From Gordonia crocea (GTDB lineage Bacteria > Actinomycetota > Actinomycetes > Mycobacteriales > Mycobacteriaceae): 64,000 nt of DNA. The stretch spans positions 2,406,480 through 2,470,479 of the forward strand of contig NZ_BJOU01000001.1 in assembly GCF_009932435.1 (NCBI RefSeq). The letters are read 5' to 3'. The notes beneath the pieces are model-generated. The model saw only the letters and a program-made list of their open reading frames with translations, ran no database searches and was not told the origin of the DNA. Positions 19,510-28,430 of the stretch are shown here, piece after piece (positions within the stretch are counted from its first letter, which is position 1; the number at the start of each line of letters is the position of its first letter). Made by a program: the position numbers and the translations under genes.

Positions 19510-20509
19510 TGTACTTCCCCGTGAGGTTGTGAACGCGGGCTGAGGGGACTTGGCCGCCGATCCCGGTGTGGGGTCGGTGGTGATTGTAGTGGTGGAGCCA
19601 TGCGGTGTAGGCGGCTTCTCGTTCGGCTTCGCTGGCATAGGGTTTCGCGTAGGCCCATTCGGCGGCCAGGGTCCGGTTGAAGCGTTCGACCTTCCCGTTC
19701 GTCTGTGGCCGGTAGGGCTTGGTCTTCTTGTGTTTGATCCCGGCGTCGGCCAGTGCTTGGGCGAACATCGTTGAGCGGTAGCAGGCGCCGTTGTCGGTCA
19801 TCACTGCGGTCACCCTCACACCGTGCTCGGCGAAGAACGCGTTCGCCCGCCGCCAGAAGCCGGCCGCGGTCTCCTTGCGTTCGTCATCAAGGATCTCCGA
19901 GTACGCCACCCGGGAGTGGTCATCGACGGCGTGGTGCAGGTAGCGGTAACCACGCGAGCCCGGTGCTCCCGAGCGTGCTGCCCGGTCGCGGGCCACACCG
20001 GCGGTACGGTCGGCGGCCGATCCGCGACCATGCACACGCCAGCCGCCGCCGTCGGGGATTCGGCCTTGTTTCTTGATGTCGACGTGCACGAGCTGGCCGG
20101 GCCGGCCGACCTCGTACCGTTTCGGTTTCGGTCTGCGTACCGGCAGTCCGGTGGCCTGGTCGATATTGGCCAGCAGCGGCATCTGATAGCGGTCGAGGAC
20201 CCGGCCGACCGTCGAACGCGGGATACCCAGGTGATAGGCGATCCGATGCGGGCCCCACCGGCGCGTGTACCGCAGTTTGATGATCCGGCGCTCGGTGCGG
20301 CGGGGCAGCCGGGCCGGTGAACGGGCGGGTCGGGAACTGCGGTCGGTCAGCACCTGGCCGGCGCGGTAGCGGTCGGCCCACCGCTTGGCTGTGGCCGGTG
20401 AACACTGGAACCGTTCGGCAGCGCGCCGCAGTGACCAGCCCTGGTCCACCACGAGTGAAGCAAGACGTCGACGCCCCTCCGGCGTCAAAGGTGCGTTAGC
20501 GTGAGTCAC
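19505..20509 (-). CDS. IS481-family transposase
   Basis: 334-residue DDE transposase. A helix-turn-helix lies near the N-terminus (SLRRAAERFQCSPATAKRWA). The integrase core has D in QLVHVDIKKQG, D in AVMTDNGACY and E in NGKVERFNRTL. The GTG start at 20509 (then THANAPLTPEGR) has GGAGG five bases upstream. The reading frame runs through the terminal repeat, and its TAG stop lies in the host target duplication, so the element borrows its stop codon from the CTAG target. Confidence 0.93.
   Translation of the reverse strand: MTHANAPLTPEGRRRLASLVVDQGWSLRRAAERFQCSPATAKRWADRYRAGQVLTDRSSRPARSPARLPRRTERRIIKLRYTRRWGPHRIAYHLGIPRSTVGRVLDRYQMPLLANIDQATGLPVRRPKPKRYEVGRPGQLVHVDIKKQGRIPDGGGWRVHGRGSAADRTAGVARDRAARSGAPGSRGYRYLHHAVDDHSRVAYSEILDDERKETAAGFWRRANAFFAEHGVRVTAVMTDNGACYRSTMFAQALADAGIKHKKTKPYRPQTNGKVERFNRTLAAEWAYAKPYASEAEREAAYTAWLHHYNHHRPHTGIGGQVPSARVHNLTGKYS
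19510..19534 (+). repeat. Left terminal inverted repeat
   Basis: Twenty-five bases beginning TGTACTTCCCCG and ending GTTGTGAAC. The first 12 and last 9 bases match the right end exactly; the four central bases mostly differ. Confidence 0.9.
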
Positions 20510-20568
20510 GAAGACCTCCGTGGCTAGATGGTGGTTGTGGTAACCCACATCCTGCCCGGAGGTCTTCG
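20509..20568 (-). promoter_or_regulatory. Hairpin sequestering the transposase ribosome site
   Basis: CGAAGACCTCCG (20509-20520) is a perfect 12-bp inverted repeat of CGGAGGTCTTCG (20557-20568), with a 36-base loop. In the transposase mRNA the downstream arm contains GGAGG, the Shine-Dalgarno, and ends on the first base of the GTG start. A transcript reading into the element from outside would fold and block translation, as known for other insertion sequences such as IS10. Confidence 0.65.
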
Positions 20569-20581
20569 TCTTACCTCAGAT

Positions 20582-20606
20582 GTTCACAACGTGTCGGGGA
20601 AGTACA
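20582..20606 (-). repeat. Right terminal inverted repeat
   Basis: Inverted copy of the left end: 22 of 25 bases match. It ends in GTACA at 20606, next to the second CCTAGC. Confidence 0.9.
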
Positions 20607-20612
20607 CCTAGC
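20607..20612. repeat. Right target-site duplication of the IS
   Basis: Second copy of CCTAGC, identical to 19504-19509. It confirms the right boundary of the element. Confidence 0.9.
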
Positions 20613-20616
20613 CGGC

Positions 20617-20654
20617 GACGCCTAGAGGGAATAGAGACGCCTAGAGGGAATAGA
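20617..20654. repeat. 19-bp perfect tandem duplication at the GNAT 3' end
   Basis: Two exact copies (20617-20635 and 20636-20654) of a unit beginning GACGCCTAGAGGGAAT. The second copy contains the GNAT stop codon; the first lies in the spacer. Each unit contains CTAG, the insertion target of the nearby IS. Confidence 0.85.
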
Positions 20655-21195
20655 ACGGCTCGGCGTAGCGGAAGACGCCCGCCGGCACGGTGCCGTCGCC
20701 GAGGCGATGCGCCTGGAAGTGCGGACCCGCCCACTGCGCCACATCGGGCGAGATCCCGAGGCTCGCCGCCGGCCCGAAGCCGAAGCGGGCGTAGTAGGCC
20801 GGGTCGCCCAAGAGAAGCACGACCGCCTCACCCGCGGCCTGCGCGGCCGCCAGCGCCGCGTGCATGAGTGCGCTGCCCACGCCGGTTCGCTGGACGTCGG
20901 GCCGCACGCCGAGTGGTCCCAGTCCCGACGCGCGCGTTCCGGCAAGATCGCCCCGGGACAGGCAGACGTGGCCGACGACCGCACCGTCTGGCGGCTCGGC
21001 GACCAGCGACACGACGAGGAGTCGGTCGTCTCGCAGCCGGTGGACCAGGCCGACCTCGCCCGGCTCGCCGTCTCCCTCGTTGCCGCCGTCGGGGCTGCCG
21101 TCGGGTCCGCCGAACGCGCTGCGGTGCACGGCGTCGATCGCGGGCACATCGCGCGGTTCCTCCGGCCGGATGATCATCGGAGCATCGTCGCCCAT
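20641..21195 (-). CDS. GNAT family N-acetyltransferase
   Basis: 184-residue acetyltransferase with the acetyl-CoA loop region GPLGVRPDVQRTGVGSALM (about residues 92-110) and the late motif YYARFGFGPA. It resembles the YhbS-type subgroup, whose substrates are mostly unknown. It starts one base after the dinB stop, so ileS-dinB-GNAT appear co-transcribed. An ATG six codons in (MIIRPEEP) is an alternative start. The 3' end carries the 19-bp duplication and then the IS. Confidence 0.82.
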   Translation of the reverse strand: MGDDAPMIIRPEEPRDVPAIDAVHRSAFGGPDGSPDGGNEGDGEPGEVGLVHRLRDDRLLVVSLVAEPPDGAVVGHVCLSRGDLAGTRASGLGPLGVRPDVQRTGVGSALMHAALAAAQAAGEAVVLLLGDPAYYARFGFGPAASLGISPDVAQWAGPHFQAHRLGDGTVPAGVFRYAEPFYSL

Positions 21196-21196
21196 C

Positions 21197-22555
21197 TCAG
21201 TCGTCCCACGCCAGCGAATTCAGCGGATCGGCCGCCCGCAGCGCCGGCTCGGGCAGCGGGAAGGTGCGCGCCACGCCGGGTCCGCTGACCCGCGTCTCGA
21301 AACGAACCGTGACCACGCCGTGCCCGGTGCCTTGGACCCAGCCGTGCCCGTACTCGTCGTGCCACACATCGGCACCGGTGGTCGGACCGGGATCCTCGTC
21401 GACGCCGAAGGCCGTGTCGAAATCGTCGCGTTCCAGGTCGGGTGCGGCAGGCGGTGCCGCCGCCTGCTCGACGGGACTGTCGAAGAGTGTGAACTGCTCG
21501 GCGTCGGTCAGCCCGGAATAGCCCACCCCGACAAGCCGGACGGGCCCGATGTCCAGCGGATCGAGGGCCAACCGCTGGGCCGCCGCGGTGAGGTCGCCCA
21601 GGTCGGTCGTCCCCACCGGGAGCGTCGCCGACCGGGTGAGCACCGACATGTCGGCGCGCTTGAGCTTCAGCACGACAGTGCGCGCCAGGCGCCCGTCGGC
21701 GGACAACCGGCGGTGCGCGTCGGCCGCGGCCCGGGTGATCTCCTCGCGCAGCGGTCCGAGCGCGACGATGTCGACCGCCATCGTCGACTCCGAACTGATC
21801 TGTTTGGCCTCGGCGCGCTCGTGCACCGGCCGGTTGTCGATGCCGCGGGCGAGTTCGTGCAGCGCCAGCCCGACCTTCGCGCCCAACACCGAGGTCACCT
21901 CCGTCGGTGCCAGGGCGGCGAAATCGCCGATCGTCTCGATCCCCAGCCGGGCGAGACGTTCACCCGAGACCGGGCCGATCCCCCACAGCTTGCGCACCGG
22001 CAGTGCGTGCAGATACCCGATCTCGATCGCCGGGTCGATCACCAGCACCCCGTCGGGCTTGGCCGCCCCGGAGGCGATCTTCGCGATCTGCTTGCCGCTG
22101 CCCAGGCCGACCGACGCGGTCAACCCGGTGCGGGCCCGGATCAGGGACCGCAAGTCCTCGGCAAAGGCGCGGGCGGTATCCGCCGACGCCCCCACCAGGT
22201 CGGCCGGCTCGCCGAAGGCCTCGTCGAAGGACAGCATCTCGATGACCGGGATGACCGTGCGCACGGCGTCGAACACGCGCTGACTGGCCGCCCGGTAGAC
22301 CGCGCCGCGGGGCGGGACCACCACCGCCGGGGCGCCGACCAGCCGCTTGGCCTGGTGCATCGGCATCGCCGACCGCGCGCCGTAGGCCCGGGCCTCGTAG
22401 CTCGCCCCGGCGACGACGCCGCGCCCGCCGCGCCCGCCGACCAGGACCGGGCGCCCCCGCAGGGTCGGCCGCGTCAGCTGTTCCACGGAGGCGAAGAACG
22501 CATCCATGTCGACATGGAGCACCCATCGGCGTCCGGGTGCGGGCGGGTCGGCCAC
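21197..22555 (-). CDS. dinB: DNA polymerase IV (Y-family translesion polymerase)
   Basis: Error-prone polymerase for damaged templates; 452 residues, GTG start one base after the ileS stop. The metal-binding acidic residues are Asp16 and Asp18 in [13 protein letters not shown] and Asp111-Glu112 in SFDEAF. Helix-hairpin-helix and little-finger domains follow. Near residue 355, QFTLFD looks like a beta-clamp-binding motif. A further 90 residues after it match the longer DinX-type proteins of mycobacteria rather than the short E. coli form. ileS-dinX order matches Rv1536-Rv1537. Confidence 0.92.
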   Translation of the reverse strand: MADPPAPGRRWVLHVDMDAFFASVEQLTRPTLRGRPVLVGGRGGRGVVAGASYEARAYGARSAMPMHQAKRLVGAPAVVVPPRGAVYRAASQRVFDAVRTVIPVIEMLSFDEAFGEPADLVGASADTARAFAEDLRSLIRARTGLTASVGLGSGKQIAKIASGAAKPDGVLVIDPAIEIGYLHALPVRKLWGIGPVSGERLARLGIETIGDFAALAPTEVTSVLGAKVGLALHELARGIDNRPVHERAEAKQISSESTMAVDIVALGPLREEITRAAADAHRRLSADGRLARTVVLKLKRADMSVLTRSATLPVGTTDLGDLTAAAQRLALDPLDIGPVRLVGVGYSGLTDAEQFTLFDSPVEQAAAPPAAPDLERDDFDTAFGVDEDPGPTTGADVWHDEYGHGWVQGTGHGVVTVRFETRVSGPGVARTFPLPEPALRAADPLNSLAWDD

Positions 22556-22556
22556 C

Positions 22557-25500
22557 TCAGGCCTTGCGGATGTCCGCGCTCACCCCGTCGCCGAGCTCCA
22601 CCGCACCCGGCGCCCCGTCCGGGTCGACGGTGAAGGCGGTCGCCAACACCTCGCCGGCGATGAGGCCGGCGTGCTCGCGGGCGCGGTCGGCGAGTGCGGC
22701 CGGCACGACGAACCGCACGTCGATCCGGTCGGTGATGTCCAGGTCGAGGTCGCGGCGCGCCTCCTGCAACTCGCGGACGCGGTCCTTCGCCCACCCCTCG
22801 GCTTCGAGTTCCGGGGTGACGGTGGTGTCGAGCACCACCAACCCGGTGCCGCCGGGGAGTTCTGCGGTCGAATCCGGCGCGGTGGCCACCAGCTTGCGGG
22901 TGTACTCCCCGTCGCGCAGCTCGATGCCGTCGGCGACGACGACCTCGGTGCCGTCGGCACCGGTGGACACCTGCCAGTCGCCGGCCTTGACCGCCTTGAT
23001 CACCCGCTGCACGTCCTTGCCCAGCCGCGGCCCGGCAGCGCGCGCGTTGACCACGATCTCGCTGGTGCCGAACTCGGCCGGATCCGTGTGCAGGGCAACC
23101 GATTTCACGTTCATCTCGTCGGCGATGAGGTCGGTGTACGGCGACAACCGCTCGGCCGTCGGCGAGGCGATCGTCAGCGCCGGCAGCGGCAGGCGCACCC
23201 GCAGCTTGTTGGCCTTGCGCACACTCGAGGTCACCGAGCACACCGCGCGCACGTCGTCCATCGCAGCGACGAGGTCCTCGTCGGCCGGCAGCTCGTCGGC
23301 GCGAGGCCAATCGGTCAGGTGGACCGAGCGGCCGCCGGTCAGGCCCCGCCAGACGGCCTCGGTCGTCAGCGGCAGGAGCGGTGCGGCCAACCGGCACGCG
23401 ACCTCGAGGACGGTGTAAAGCGTGTCGAACGCATCCGCATCCTCATCCTGTCCGGACCAGAAGCGCGACCGGGACCGGCGGACGTACCAGTTGGTCAGCG
23501 ACTCGCAGAACTCGCGGAACGAGTCGCAGGCCCCGGAAATGTCGAAGGTCTCCAGCGCGGTGGTGATCTCGTCGCGGGTCAGCGAAAGCTTCGCCAGGAT
23601 GTAGCGGTCGAGCAGGTTGTCGGAGTCGGTCCGCCACGTGGCCCGGCGCTCGGCATAGAGCTGCAGGAAGCTGTAGGCGTTCCACAGCGGCAACAGCGCC
23701 TGGCGCACGCCTTCGCGGATCCCCTGCTCGGTGACGACGAGGTTGCCGCCGCGCAGGATCGGCGAGGCCATCAGGAACCAGCGCATGGCGTCGGAGCCGT
23801 CGCGGTCGAAGACCTCGTTGACGTCGGGGTAGTTGCGCTTGGACTTGCTCATCTTCTGGCCGTCGTTGCCCAGCACGATGCCGTGGGCGGCTACGTTGCG
23901 GAAGGCCGGGCGGTCGAACAGCGCCGTGGCCAGCACATGCAGGTTGTAGAACCAGCCGCGCGTCTGCCCGTTGTACTCGACGATGAAATCGCCGGGGTTG
24001 TGGGCGATCTCGCCGGTGGCGGCGTCACCGTCGAACCAGTCGCGGTTCTCGAACGGGTAGTGCACCTGCGCATACGGCATCGAGCCGGATTCAAACCAGC
24101 AGTCGAGCACCTCGGGGACGCGGCGCATCATCGAGGTGCCGGTCGGGTCGTCGGGGTTGGGCCGGACCAACTCGTCGATACCCGGGCGGTGCAGGTCGGT
24201 GGGCCGCACCCCGAAGTCCCGCTCGAGCTCGTCGAGGCTCCCGTAGACGTCGATCCGCGGATGGGCCGGGTCGTCGGACACCCAGACCGGGATCGGCGCA
24301 CCCCAGTAGCGGTTGCGGCTGATGTTCCAGTCCTTGGCCCCCTCGAGCCACTTCCCGAACTGTCCGTCGCGCAGGTGGGCCGGTGACCAGGTGATCTCCT
24401 GGTTGAGTTCGAGCATGCGGGGTTTGATCGCCGTGACGTCGACGAACCACGACGGCACCGCCATGTAGATCAACGGTTGGCCCGACCGCCAGGAGTGCGG
24501 GTAGGAGTGCTCGATGGTCTCGTGCCGCAGGACCCGGCCCGCGGTCTTGAGGTCGGCGATGATGGCCGGATTGGCGTCGAACACCATCTGGCCCTGGTAG
24601 TCGGGCACCAGGTCGGTGAAGCGGCCGCCCGGGTCGAGCGGTTGCACGACCTCGATCCCGTTGGCGGTGGCGACGTCCATGTCCTCCTCACCGAAGGCCG
24701 GGGCGAGGTGCACGATGCCGGTGCCGGAGTCGGTGGTGACATAGTCGGCCACCAGGATGCGGTGGGAATTGGGATGCCCGCGGAAGTACTGGAACGGCGG
24801 GGTGTACCCCAGGCCCGCGAGGTCGGCTCCCCGGTGGGTGCCGATGACCTCGGCCTCCCCCAGTTCGCGCGCATAGGAACCGAGCAGCGCCGACGCCAAC
24901 AGGTACTCGGCACCGTCGGCGGTCCGCACGTGGGAATACTCGGTGTCGGGGTGCACCGCGATGGCCAGGTTCGACGGCAGGGTCCACGGGGTCGTGGTCC
25001 AGATGAGCGCGTTGACGCCGTTCAACTCCGCCAGCGGCGCGCCGGGGTCCGCGTGCAGCGGCATCGTCACCGTCAGTGCCGGGTCCTGGCGCATCCGGTA
25101 GGCGTCGTCGAGCTTGGCCTCCTGGTTGCTCAGCGGCGTCTGCTCGTACCAGCTGTACGGCAGCACCCGGTAGCCCTGGTAGATCAGCCCCTTGTCGTGA
25201 AGCGACTTGAACGCCCACATAACCGACTCCATGAAGTCGAGGTCGAGCGTCTTGTAGTCGTTGTCGAAGTCGACCCAGCGCGCCTGCCGCTGGACGTAGG
25301 TGCGCCATTCGCCGGTGTAGCGCAGCACCGAGTCGCGGCAGTACTCGTTGAACTTGTCAACGCCCATCTCCTCGATCTGCGACTTGTCGGTGATCCCGAG
25401 TTGGCGCTCGGCCTCCAGTTCGGCGGGCAGGCCGTGGGTGTCCCAGCCGAACCGCCGCTCGACGCGCTTGCCCAGCATCGTCTGGAACCGCGGGATCACA

Positions 25501-25733
25501 TCCTTGACGTATCCGGTCAGCAGGTGCCCGTAGTGCGGCAGGCCGTTGGCGAACGGCGGGCCGTCGTAGAAGACGAACTCGGGCGCATCGGCCCGGTTCT
25601 CGATCGAGGCGGCAAAGGTGGCATCGGAGTCCCAGTAGTCGAGGACCGTTTCCTCGATGTCGGGGAACTTCGGGGCACGCGGCGTGCCACCGGTCAGGTC
25701 AACGACAGGATAGGGGCGGTCGGGCGTGGCCAC
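22557..25733 (-). CDS. ileS: Isoleucyl-tRNA synthetase, eukaryote-like class
   Basis: Charges tRNA-Ile; 1058 residues. The GTG start at 25733 is fixed by GGAGG six bases upstream; a further in-frame start ten codons earlier lacks such a site. The HIGH motif appears as GLPHYGHLL (residue 67 region) and KMSKS as [12 protein letters not shown] (near 628). The CP1 editing domain is present ([11 protein letters not shown]). The C-terminus lacks the cysteine-rich zinc domain of the bacterial class and follows the longer eukaryote-like architecture of M. tuberculosis IleS. Expression is controlled by the T-box leader just upstream. Confidence 0.95.
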   Translation of the reverse strand: MATPDRPYPVVDLTGGTPRAPKFPDIEETVLDYWDSDATFAASIENRADAPEFVFYDGPPFANGLPHYGHLLTGYVKDVIPRFQTMLGKRVERRFGWDTHGLPAELEAERQLGITDKSQIEEMGVDKFNEYCRDSVLRYTGEWRTYVQRQARWVDFDNDYKTLDLDFMESVMWAFKSLHDKGLIYQGYRVLPYSWYEQTPLSNQEAKLDDAYRMRQDPALTVTMPLHADPGAPLAELNGVNALIWTTTPWTLPSNLAIAVHPDTEYSHVRTADGAEYLLASALLGSYARELGEAEVIGTHRGADLAGLGYTPPFQYFRGHPNSHRILVADYVTTDSGTGIVHLAPAFGEEDMDVATANGIEVVQPLDPGGRFTDLVPDYQGQMVFDANPAIIADLKTAGRVLRHETIEHSYPHSWRSGQPLIYMAVPSWFVDVTAIKPRMLELNQEITWSPAHLRDGQFGKWLEGAKDWNISRNRYWGAPIPVWVSDDPAHPRIDVYGSLDELERDFGVRPTDLHRPGIDELVRPNPDDPTGTSMMRRVPEVLDCWFESGSMPYAQVHYPFENRDWFDGDAATGEIAHNPGDFIVEYNGQTRGWFYNLHVLATALFDRPAFRNVAAHGIVLGNDGQKMSKSKRNYPDVNEVFDRDGSDAMRWFLMASPILRGGNLVVTEQGIREGVRQALLPLWNAYSFLQLYAERRATWRTDSDNLLDRYILAKLSLTRDEITTALETFDISGACDSFREFCESLTNWYVRRSRSRFWSGQDEDADAFDTLYTVLEVACRLAAPLLPLTTEAVWRGLTGGRSVHLTDWPRADELPADEDLVAAMDDVRAVCSVTSSVRKANKLRVRLPLPALTIASPTAERLSPYTDLIADEMNVKSVALHTDPAEFGTSEIVVNARAAGPRLGKDVQRVIKAVKAGDWQVSTGADGTEVVVADGIELRDGEYTRKLVATAPDSTAELPGGTGLVVLDTTVTPELEAEGWAKDRVRELQEARRDLDLDITDRIDVRFVVPAALADRAREHAGLIAGEVLATAFTVDPDGAPGAVELGDGVSADIRKA

Positions 25734-25742
25734 GTGGTTCCT

Positions 25743-25794
25743 CCGTGCGGTGTCAACCAGCACGGGGACCGTGCGGTGTCAATCGGCACGGGGA
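25743..25794. repeat. 26-bp tandem duplication in the T-box expression platform
   Basis: Two 26-base units, 25743-25768 and 25769-25794, differ at only two positions. Each folds on the minus strand as CCGTGC paired with GCACGG around an 11-base loop. The unit next to ileS runs directly into the ribosome site (GCACGG then AGGA). Confidence 0.9.
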
Positions 25795-25986
25795 CGCCGC
25801 CGACTTCTTCAGCCGGACGTCGCGGTACCACCCCGCTTGCGCCCGCCCACCCCGACCGGGGTGGATGAGCGCCACTCGAACACGGGCTGTGACGGGCCCG
25901 CCCCGCTCGGTTCTACTGGGGTCCGAGGCCGTGCGGCCCGGTCCCGTTCTTCCGAGTGCTCCCCGGTGATGGCCGGATCAACGCAA
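25743..25986 (-). promoter_or_regulatory. ileS T-box riboswitch (translational type)
   Basis: The minus-strand leader carries the T-box core GGGGTGGTACCGCG at 25834-25821, which in this family pairs with the free CCA end of uncharged tRNA. Upstream, GGGGAGC and GGAAGAACGG (about 25965-25945) match the short Stem I/II of actinobacterial ileS T-boxes. The ATC at 25970-25968 is the likely specifier codon for isoleucine. No terminator follows; instead the region ahead of the start codon can pair with the GGAGG, so control should act on translation. The 3' part is duplicated (see the repeat). Confidence 0.88.
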
Positions 25987-25992
25987 TCGACA

Positions 25993-26020
25993 GTCTAGTC
26001 AGTCCAGCGGTGGACGCCAA
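25993..26020 (-). promoter_or_regulatory. Candidate ileS promoter
   Basis: On the minus strand TTGGCG (26020-26015) and TAGACT (25998-25993) are spaced by 16 bases. They would start the transcript near 25986, at the 5' end of the T-box. The promoter overlaps the last codons of the upstream membrane protein gene. Confidence 0.5.
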
Positions 26021-27003
26021 TTGGGGTCCAGCGGATCGATGGGCCGCTCGCGCGGCTGCTCCTCGCGGCGCGGCCGACGCGGTGCCGGGGGAACCGGCGG
26101 AAGGTCGTTGACGTGGCGCATCGCCTCGCGGGACTGATCGGACACCAGGGCGCGCCCCGATGGCGGAATCGACGACTCCCATCGAATCGCCGCCGGCTCG
26201 GAGACGACCGTGGGGATCGCGCCGCTGGCCTCGACCCGCGGGATGGACCCGGTCGAGGCCACGTAGTCGTGCAGGTCCCCGACCCGGCGGCGTCCCCCGG
26301 CGGGTGCTCCCGGCTGCGGGGCGGCCGGTTGCTGCTGGGCGGGCTGGGGTGCCGGGGGTTGGGGTGCCGGCACGGGGCGCGGCGTCGGCGCGGGTGCCGA
26401 GGAGACGGTGGGCAAGGTGAAAGCCGGCCGGGATGCGGGTTGCTGTTCCGGGGCGTTGGTGGGCTGCGTGGCTTGGGGTTGGGGTGCTGGGCGTTGGGTG
26501 GCTTGACCGGGTTGGGCCGGTTGGGGGGTACCCGGTTGGGCCGATTGCTCGGCGGCCTGTTGGGCGGCGTGCCGCGATACCGGCGGATACGCGGGTCGCG
26601 AAACAGCGGGCTGGTCGGATTCGCCGGATGCCGCCAGCGAGCCGAGACGCAGCGGCCCGGTGAAATCGGGCTCGGGTTCGCGGAATCCGCCCAGGGCGCC
26701 GGCCGTCCCCGAGACGGCACCGGTTCCCGCGACGGCGGCGAAGGCCCCGGTTTCGCGGCGCTCCTCTCGGCGGGCGACGAACTCGGCGACGTCCTCCCCG
26801 AGGAAGGCGCCGGTCGGGGCTGCTTCCTCGACGGGGTTGCGGCGCGCGGCCCGGCGGATGTCCACCAGGAGCAGGACCAAGCCGATCGCCGCGGCGACGA
26901 CACAGGCGATGGCCAGCCACACCTGGCCGGTCACCAATCCGGCGACCAGCAGTCCGAAGGCCGCAATCGCGGCCACGATGGCGGCTCCAAGCATGGTCCG
27001 CAC
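25999..27003 (-). CDS. Two-helix membrane protein with long proline/glutamine-rich domain, function unknown
   Basis: A 334-residue protein not recognised as a known family. The first 50 residues form two hydrophobic helices (AAIVAAIAAFGLLVAGLV and LAIACVVAAAIGLVLLLVD), followed by a basic stop (RRAARR). About 220 residues of low-complexity sequence rich in P, Q, A and E come next, containing segments such as QPAQPGQATQRPAPQP. The final 60 residues are charged. The long tail is probably cytoplasmic and disordered. It lies between wag31 and ileS on the same strand, 20 bases after wag31, so co-expression with the polar growth protein is likely. A start at the ATG three codons in is equally possible. 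Confidence 0.7.
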   Translation of the reverse strand: MRTMLGAAIVAAIAAFGLLVAGLVTGQVWLAIACVVAAAIGLVLLLVDIRRAARRNPVEEAAPTGAFLGEDVAEFVARREERRETGAFAAVAGTGAVSGTAGALGGFREPEPDFTGPLRLGSLAASGESDQPAVSRPAYPPVSRHAAQQAAEQSAQPGTPQPAQPGQATQRPAPQPQATQPTNAPEQQPASRPAFTLPTVSSAPAPTPRPVPAPQPPAPQPAQQQPAAPQPGAPAGGRRRVGDLHDYVASTGSIPRVEASGAIPTVVSEPAAIRWESSIPPSGRALVSDQSREAMRHVNDLPPVPPAPRRPRREEQPRERPIDPLDPNWRPPLD

Positions 27004-27023
27004 CCCCTATCGGGCGATGAGCC

Positions 27024-27827
27024 CTAGTCGTTCCCGGGATAGCCGCCCGAATCGGCGATGGCCTCGCGACCACCGTCGACCGGGGCCGCACTGCCGCGCT
27101 GGTCCAGTTCCTCCAGCTGCGATTCGAGGTAGGTCTTGAGTCGGGTTCGGTACTCGCGCTCGTAGGTCTTGAGCTGCTCGATCCGTCCCTCCAGCAGGGT
27201 GCGCTGCTGACTGAACACCGCCTGGAACTCGCTGTGCTTGCGCTGCGCGTCGGCCTCCATGGCCTCGGAGCGTTCCGCGGCTTGGCGCAACTGCGCCTCG
27301 GCGCGGGTCTGCGCGTCGGCCAGGATCGCCTCCGAGCGCTGGCGCGCGTCGACCAGGACATTGTCGGCCTTGGCCTGGGCGTCGGCCACGATGGCGTCGG
27401 CCCGGTTGCGGGCATCGGCGAGAACCGTCTCCGACTCCGTACGGGCGGTCGCGGTGAGTCGATCGGCGGTGTCCTGCGCCAGCGCCAGGACGCGCGCGGC
27501 ACGGGAGTTCGCCTCGTCGTCGTTAACCTGGGGCCGCGGCGGTTCCGGCGCGGCGAAGGCCGTCGTCGGGGCGGGTGCGGGTACCGGAGCAGGCACCGGG
27601 GTCGGCACGGGGGCCGCGGCGACCGGGCCGGCGGCGCGGGCATGGGCGAGCTCGGACTCGAGTTCCTCGACCCGCGCCGACAATTCGTTGTTCTCGTTGA
27701 TCAGGCGGGCGAGTTCCGCTTCGACGAAGTCGAGGAACTGGTCGACTTCGTCTTCGTTGTAGCCGCGCTTACCGATGGGCGGTTTGCTGAACGCGACATT
27801 GTGCACATCAGCCGGTGTCAGCCGCAT
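27024..27827 (-). CDS. wag31: DivIVA/Wag31 polar growth and septum scaffold protein
   Basis: Cytoskeletal coiled-coil protein that gathers at poles and septa and directs polar peptidoglycan synthesis; 267 residues. The N-terminal DivIVA domain reads [20 protein letters not shown] then [13 protein letters not shown] and includes the membrane-binding loop. A proline-rich linker ([15 protein letters not shown]) separates it from a long coiled coil with [17 protein letters not shown] heptads. AAGGGGA lies seven bases before the ATG. A small hairpin (27854-27870) sits in the leader. It closes the dcw cluster as in mycobacteria. Confidence 0.95.
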   Translation of the reverse strand: MRLTPADVHNVAFSKPPIGKRGYNEDEVDQFLDFVEAELARLINENNELSARVEELESELAHARAAGPVAAAPVPTPVPAPVPAPAPTTAFAAPEPPRPQVNDDEANSRAARVLALAQDTADRLTATARTESETVLADARNRADAIVADAQAKADNVLVDARQRSEAILADAQTRAEAQLRQAAERSEAMEADAQRKHSEFQAVFSQQRTLLEGRIEQLKTYEREYRTRLKTYLESQLEELDQRGSAAPVDGGREAIADSGGYPGND

Positions 27828-28079
27828 GGCTTGTTCCCCTTACGTCCGTGGCAGAAGCGAATCTCGCTTCGGCCGTTGCTGTGGCTGCGCTGCTCGACGT
27901 CCCTTTCGACGCTCCATCAACAAACAAGCAGTTTTGCCACTAGCGCATAATCCTGTCACAACTACACCACTGGTCGCATCAGCTCGAGACGGTCTCGAGA
28001 CACAACGGCGGCCTAACAATGACCTTGGTCCACTACCCCACCATAGTCGCCCGAGCCGTCTACCTGCAGAATTCCCCGG
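27828..28079. other. wag31-yggT intergenic region with two short hairpins
   Basis: About 250 bases without a gene. GAAGCGA-ATC-TCGCTTC (27854-27870) lies in the wag31 leader close to its ribosome site. CTCGAGA-CGG-TCTCGAG (27983-27999) lies about 155 bases upstream of the start. Neither is followed by a T run on the coding strand, so they are more likely regulatory than terminators. The region is AT-richer than its surroundings and should hold the wag31 promoter, but no clear -35/-10 pair was found. Confidence 0.5.
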
Positions 28080-28373
28080 TCAGTTCGCGGCAAGCGAAGT
28101 AACGATCTGTTGGGCGATGATGACCACGATCAAGGCGATCATGAGCGACAGATCCAGCCGAACGGATCCCAGATTGATGGGCGGGATGACACGGCGGAGG
28201 AGCTTGATCGGCGGATCCGTGAGCGTGAAGACCGTCTCCACGATCACGACGACGACGCCCTTCGGACGCCAATCGCGGGCGAAGGACTGCACCAGTTCGA
28301 GGATGAGCCGCGCCAACAGGAGGAGCCAGTAGAGCCACAGCAGCGCGGCCACAACAGTGAGAAAAACGGTCAC
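28080..28373 (-). CDS. YggT family membrane protein
   Basis: A 97-residue protein with two hydrophobic segments (VVAALLWLYWLLLLARLIL and LMIALIVVIIAQQIV) around a conserved middle with TDPPIKLLRRVIPPI, the YggT signature. The GTG at 28373 was chosen to fit family length; a TTG six codons upstream is the alternative. YggT proteins sit beside sepF and divIVA in many Gram-positive dcw clusters (Rv2146c). Their role in division or osmotic stress is suggested but unproven. Confidence 0.85.
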   Translation of the reverse strand: MTVFLTVVAALLWLYWLLLLARLILELVQSFARDWRPKGVVVVIVETVFTLTDPPIKLLRRVIPPINLGSVRLDLSLMIALIVVIIAQQIVTSLAAN

Positions 28374-28430
28374 GTCACCACTCTGCCGCAAATCCGATCC
28401 CGCGCCACCCTCGGGGGGTGGGACCGAGGA

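Larger units (their letters stand above)
19510..20606 (-). mobile_element. IS481-family insertion sequence, complete
   Basis: A 1097-bp element bounded by 25-bp imperfect terminal inverted repeats starting TGTACTTCCCCG and flanked by a 6-bp CCTAGC duplication. It has one transposase gene with an intact DDE triad. Perfect target duplication and an uninterrupted frame indicate a recent, probably active insertion. It sits in the short convergent spacer between ansA and a GNAT gene, a position that damages neither. Confidence 0.93.

Noticed and set aside
20521..20556. Eight-codon leader peptide (ATG TGG GTT ... TAG) in the loop of the transposase hairpin
   Set aside because: It fits in the loop, but there is no ribosome site and no evidence of conservation; too short to support.
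27983..27999. Terminator between yggT and wag31
   Set aside because: The CTCGAGA/TCTCGAG hairpin has no T run on either strand and is only 7 bp long; kept only as a possible regulatory hairpin.
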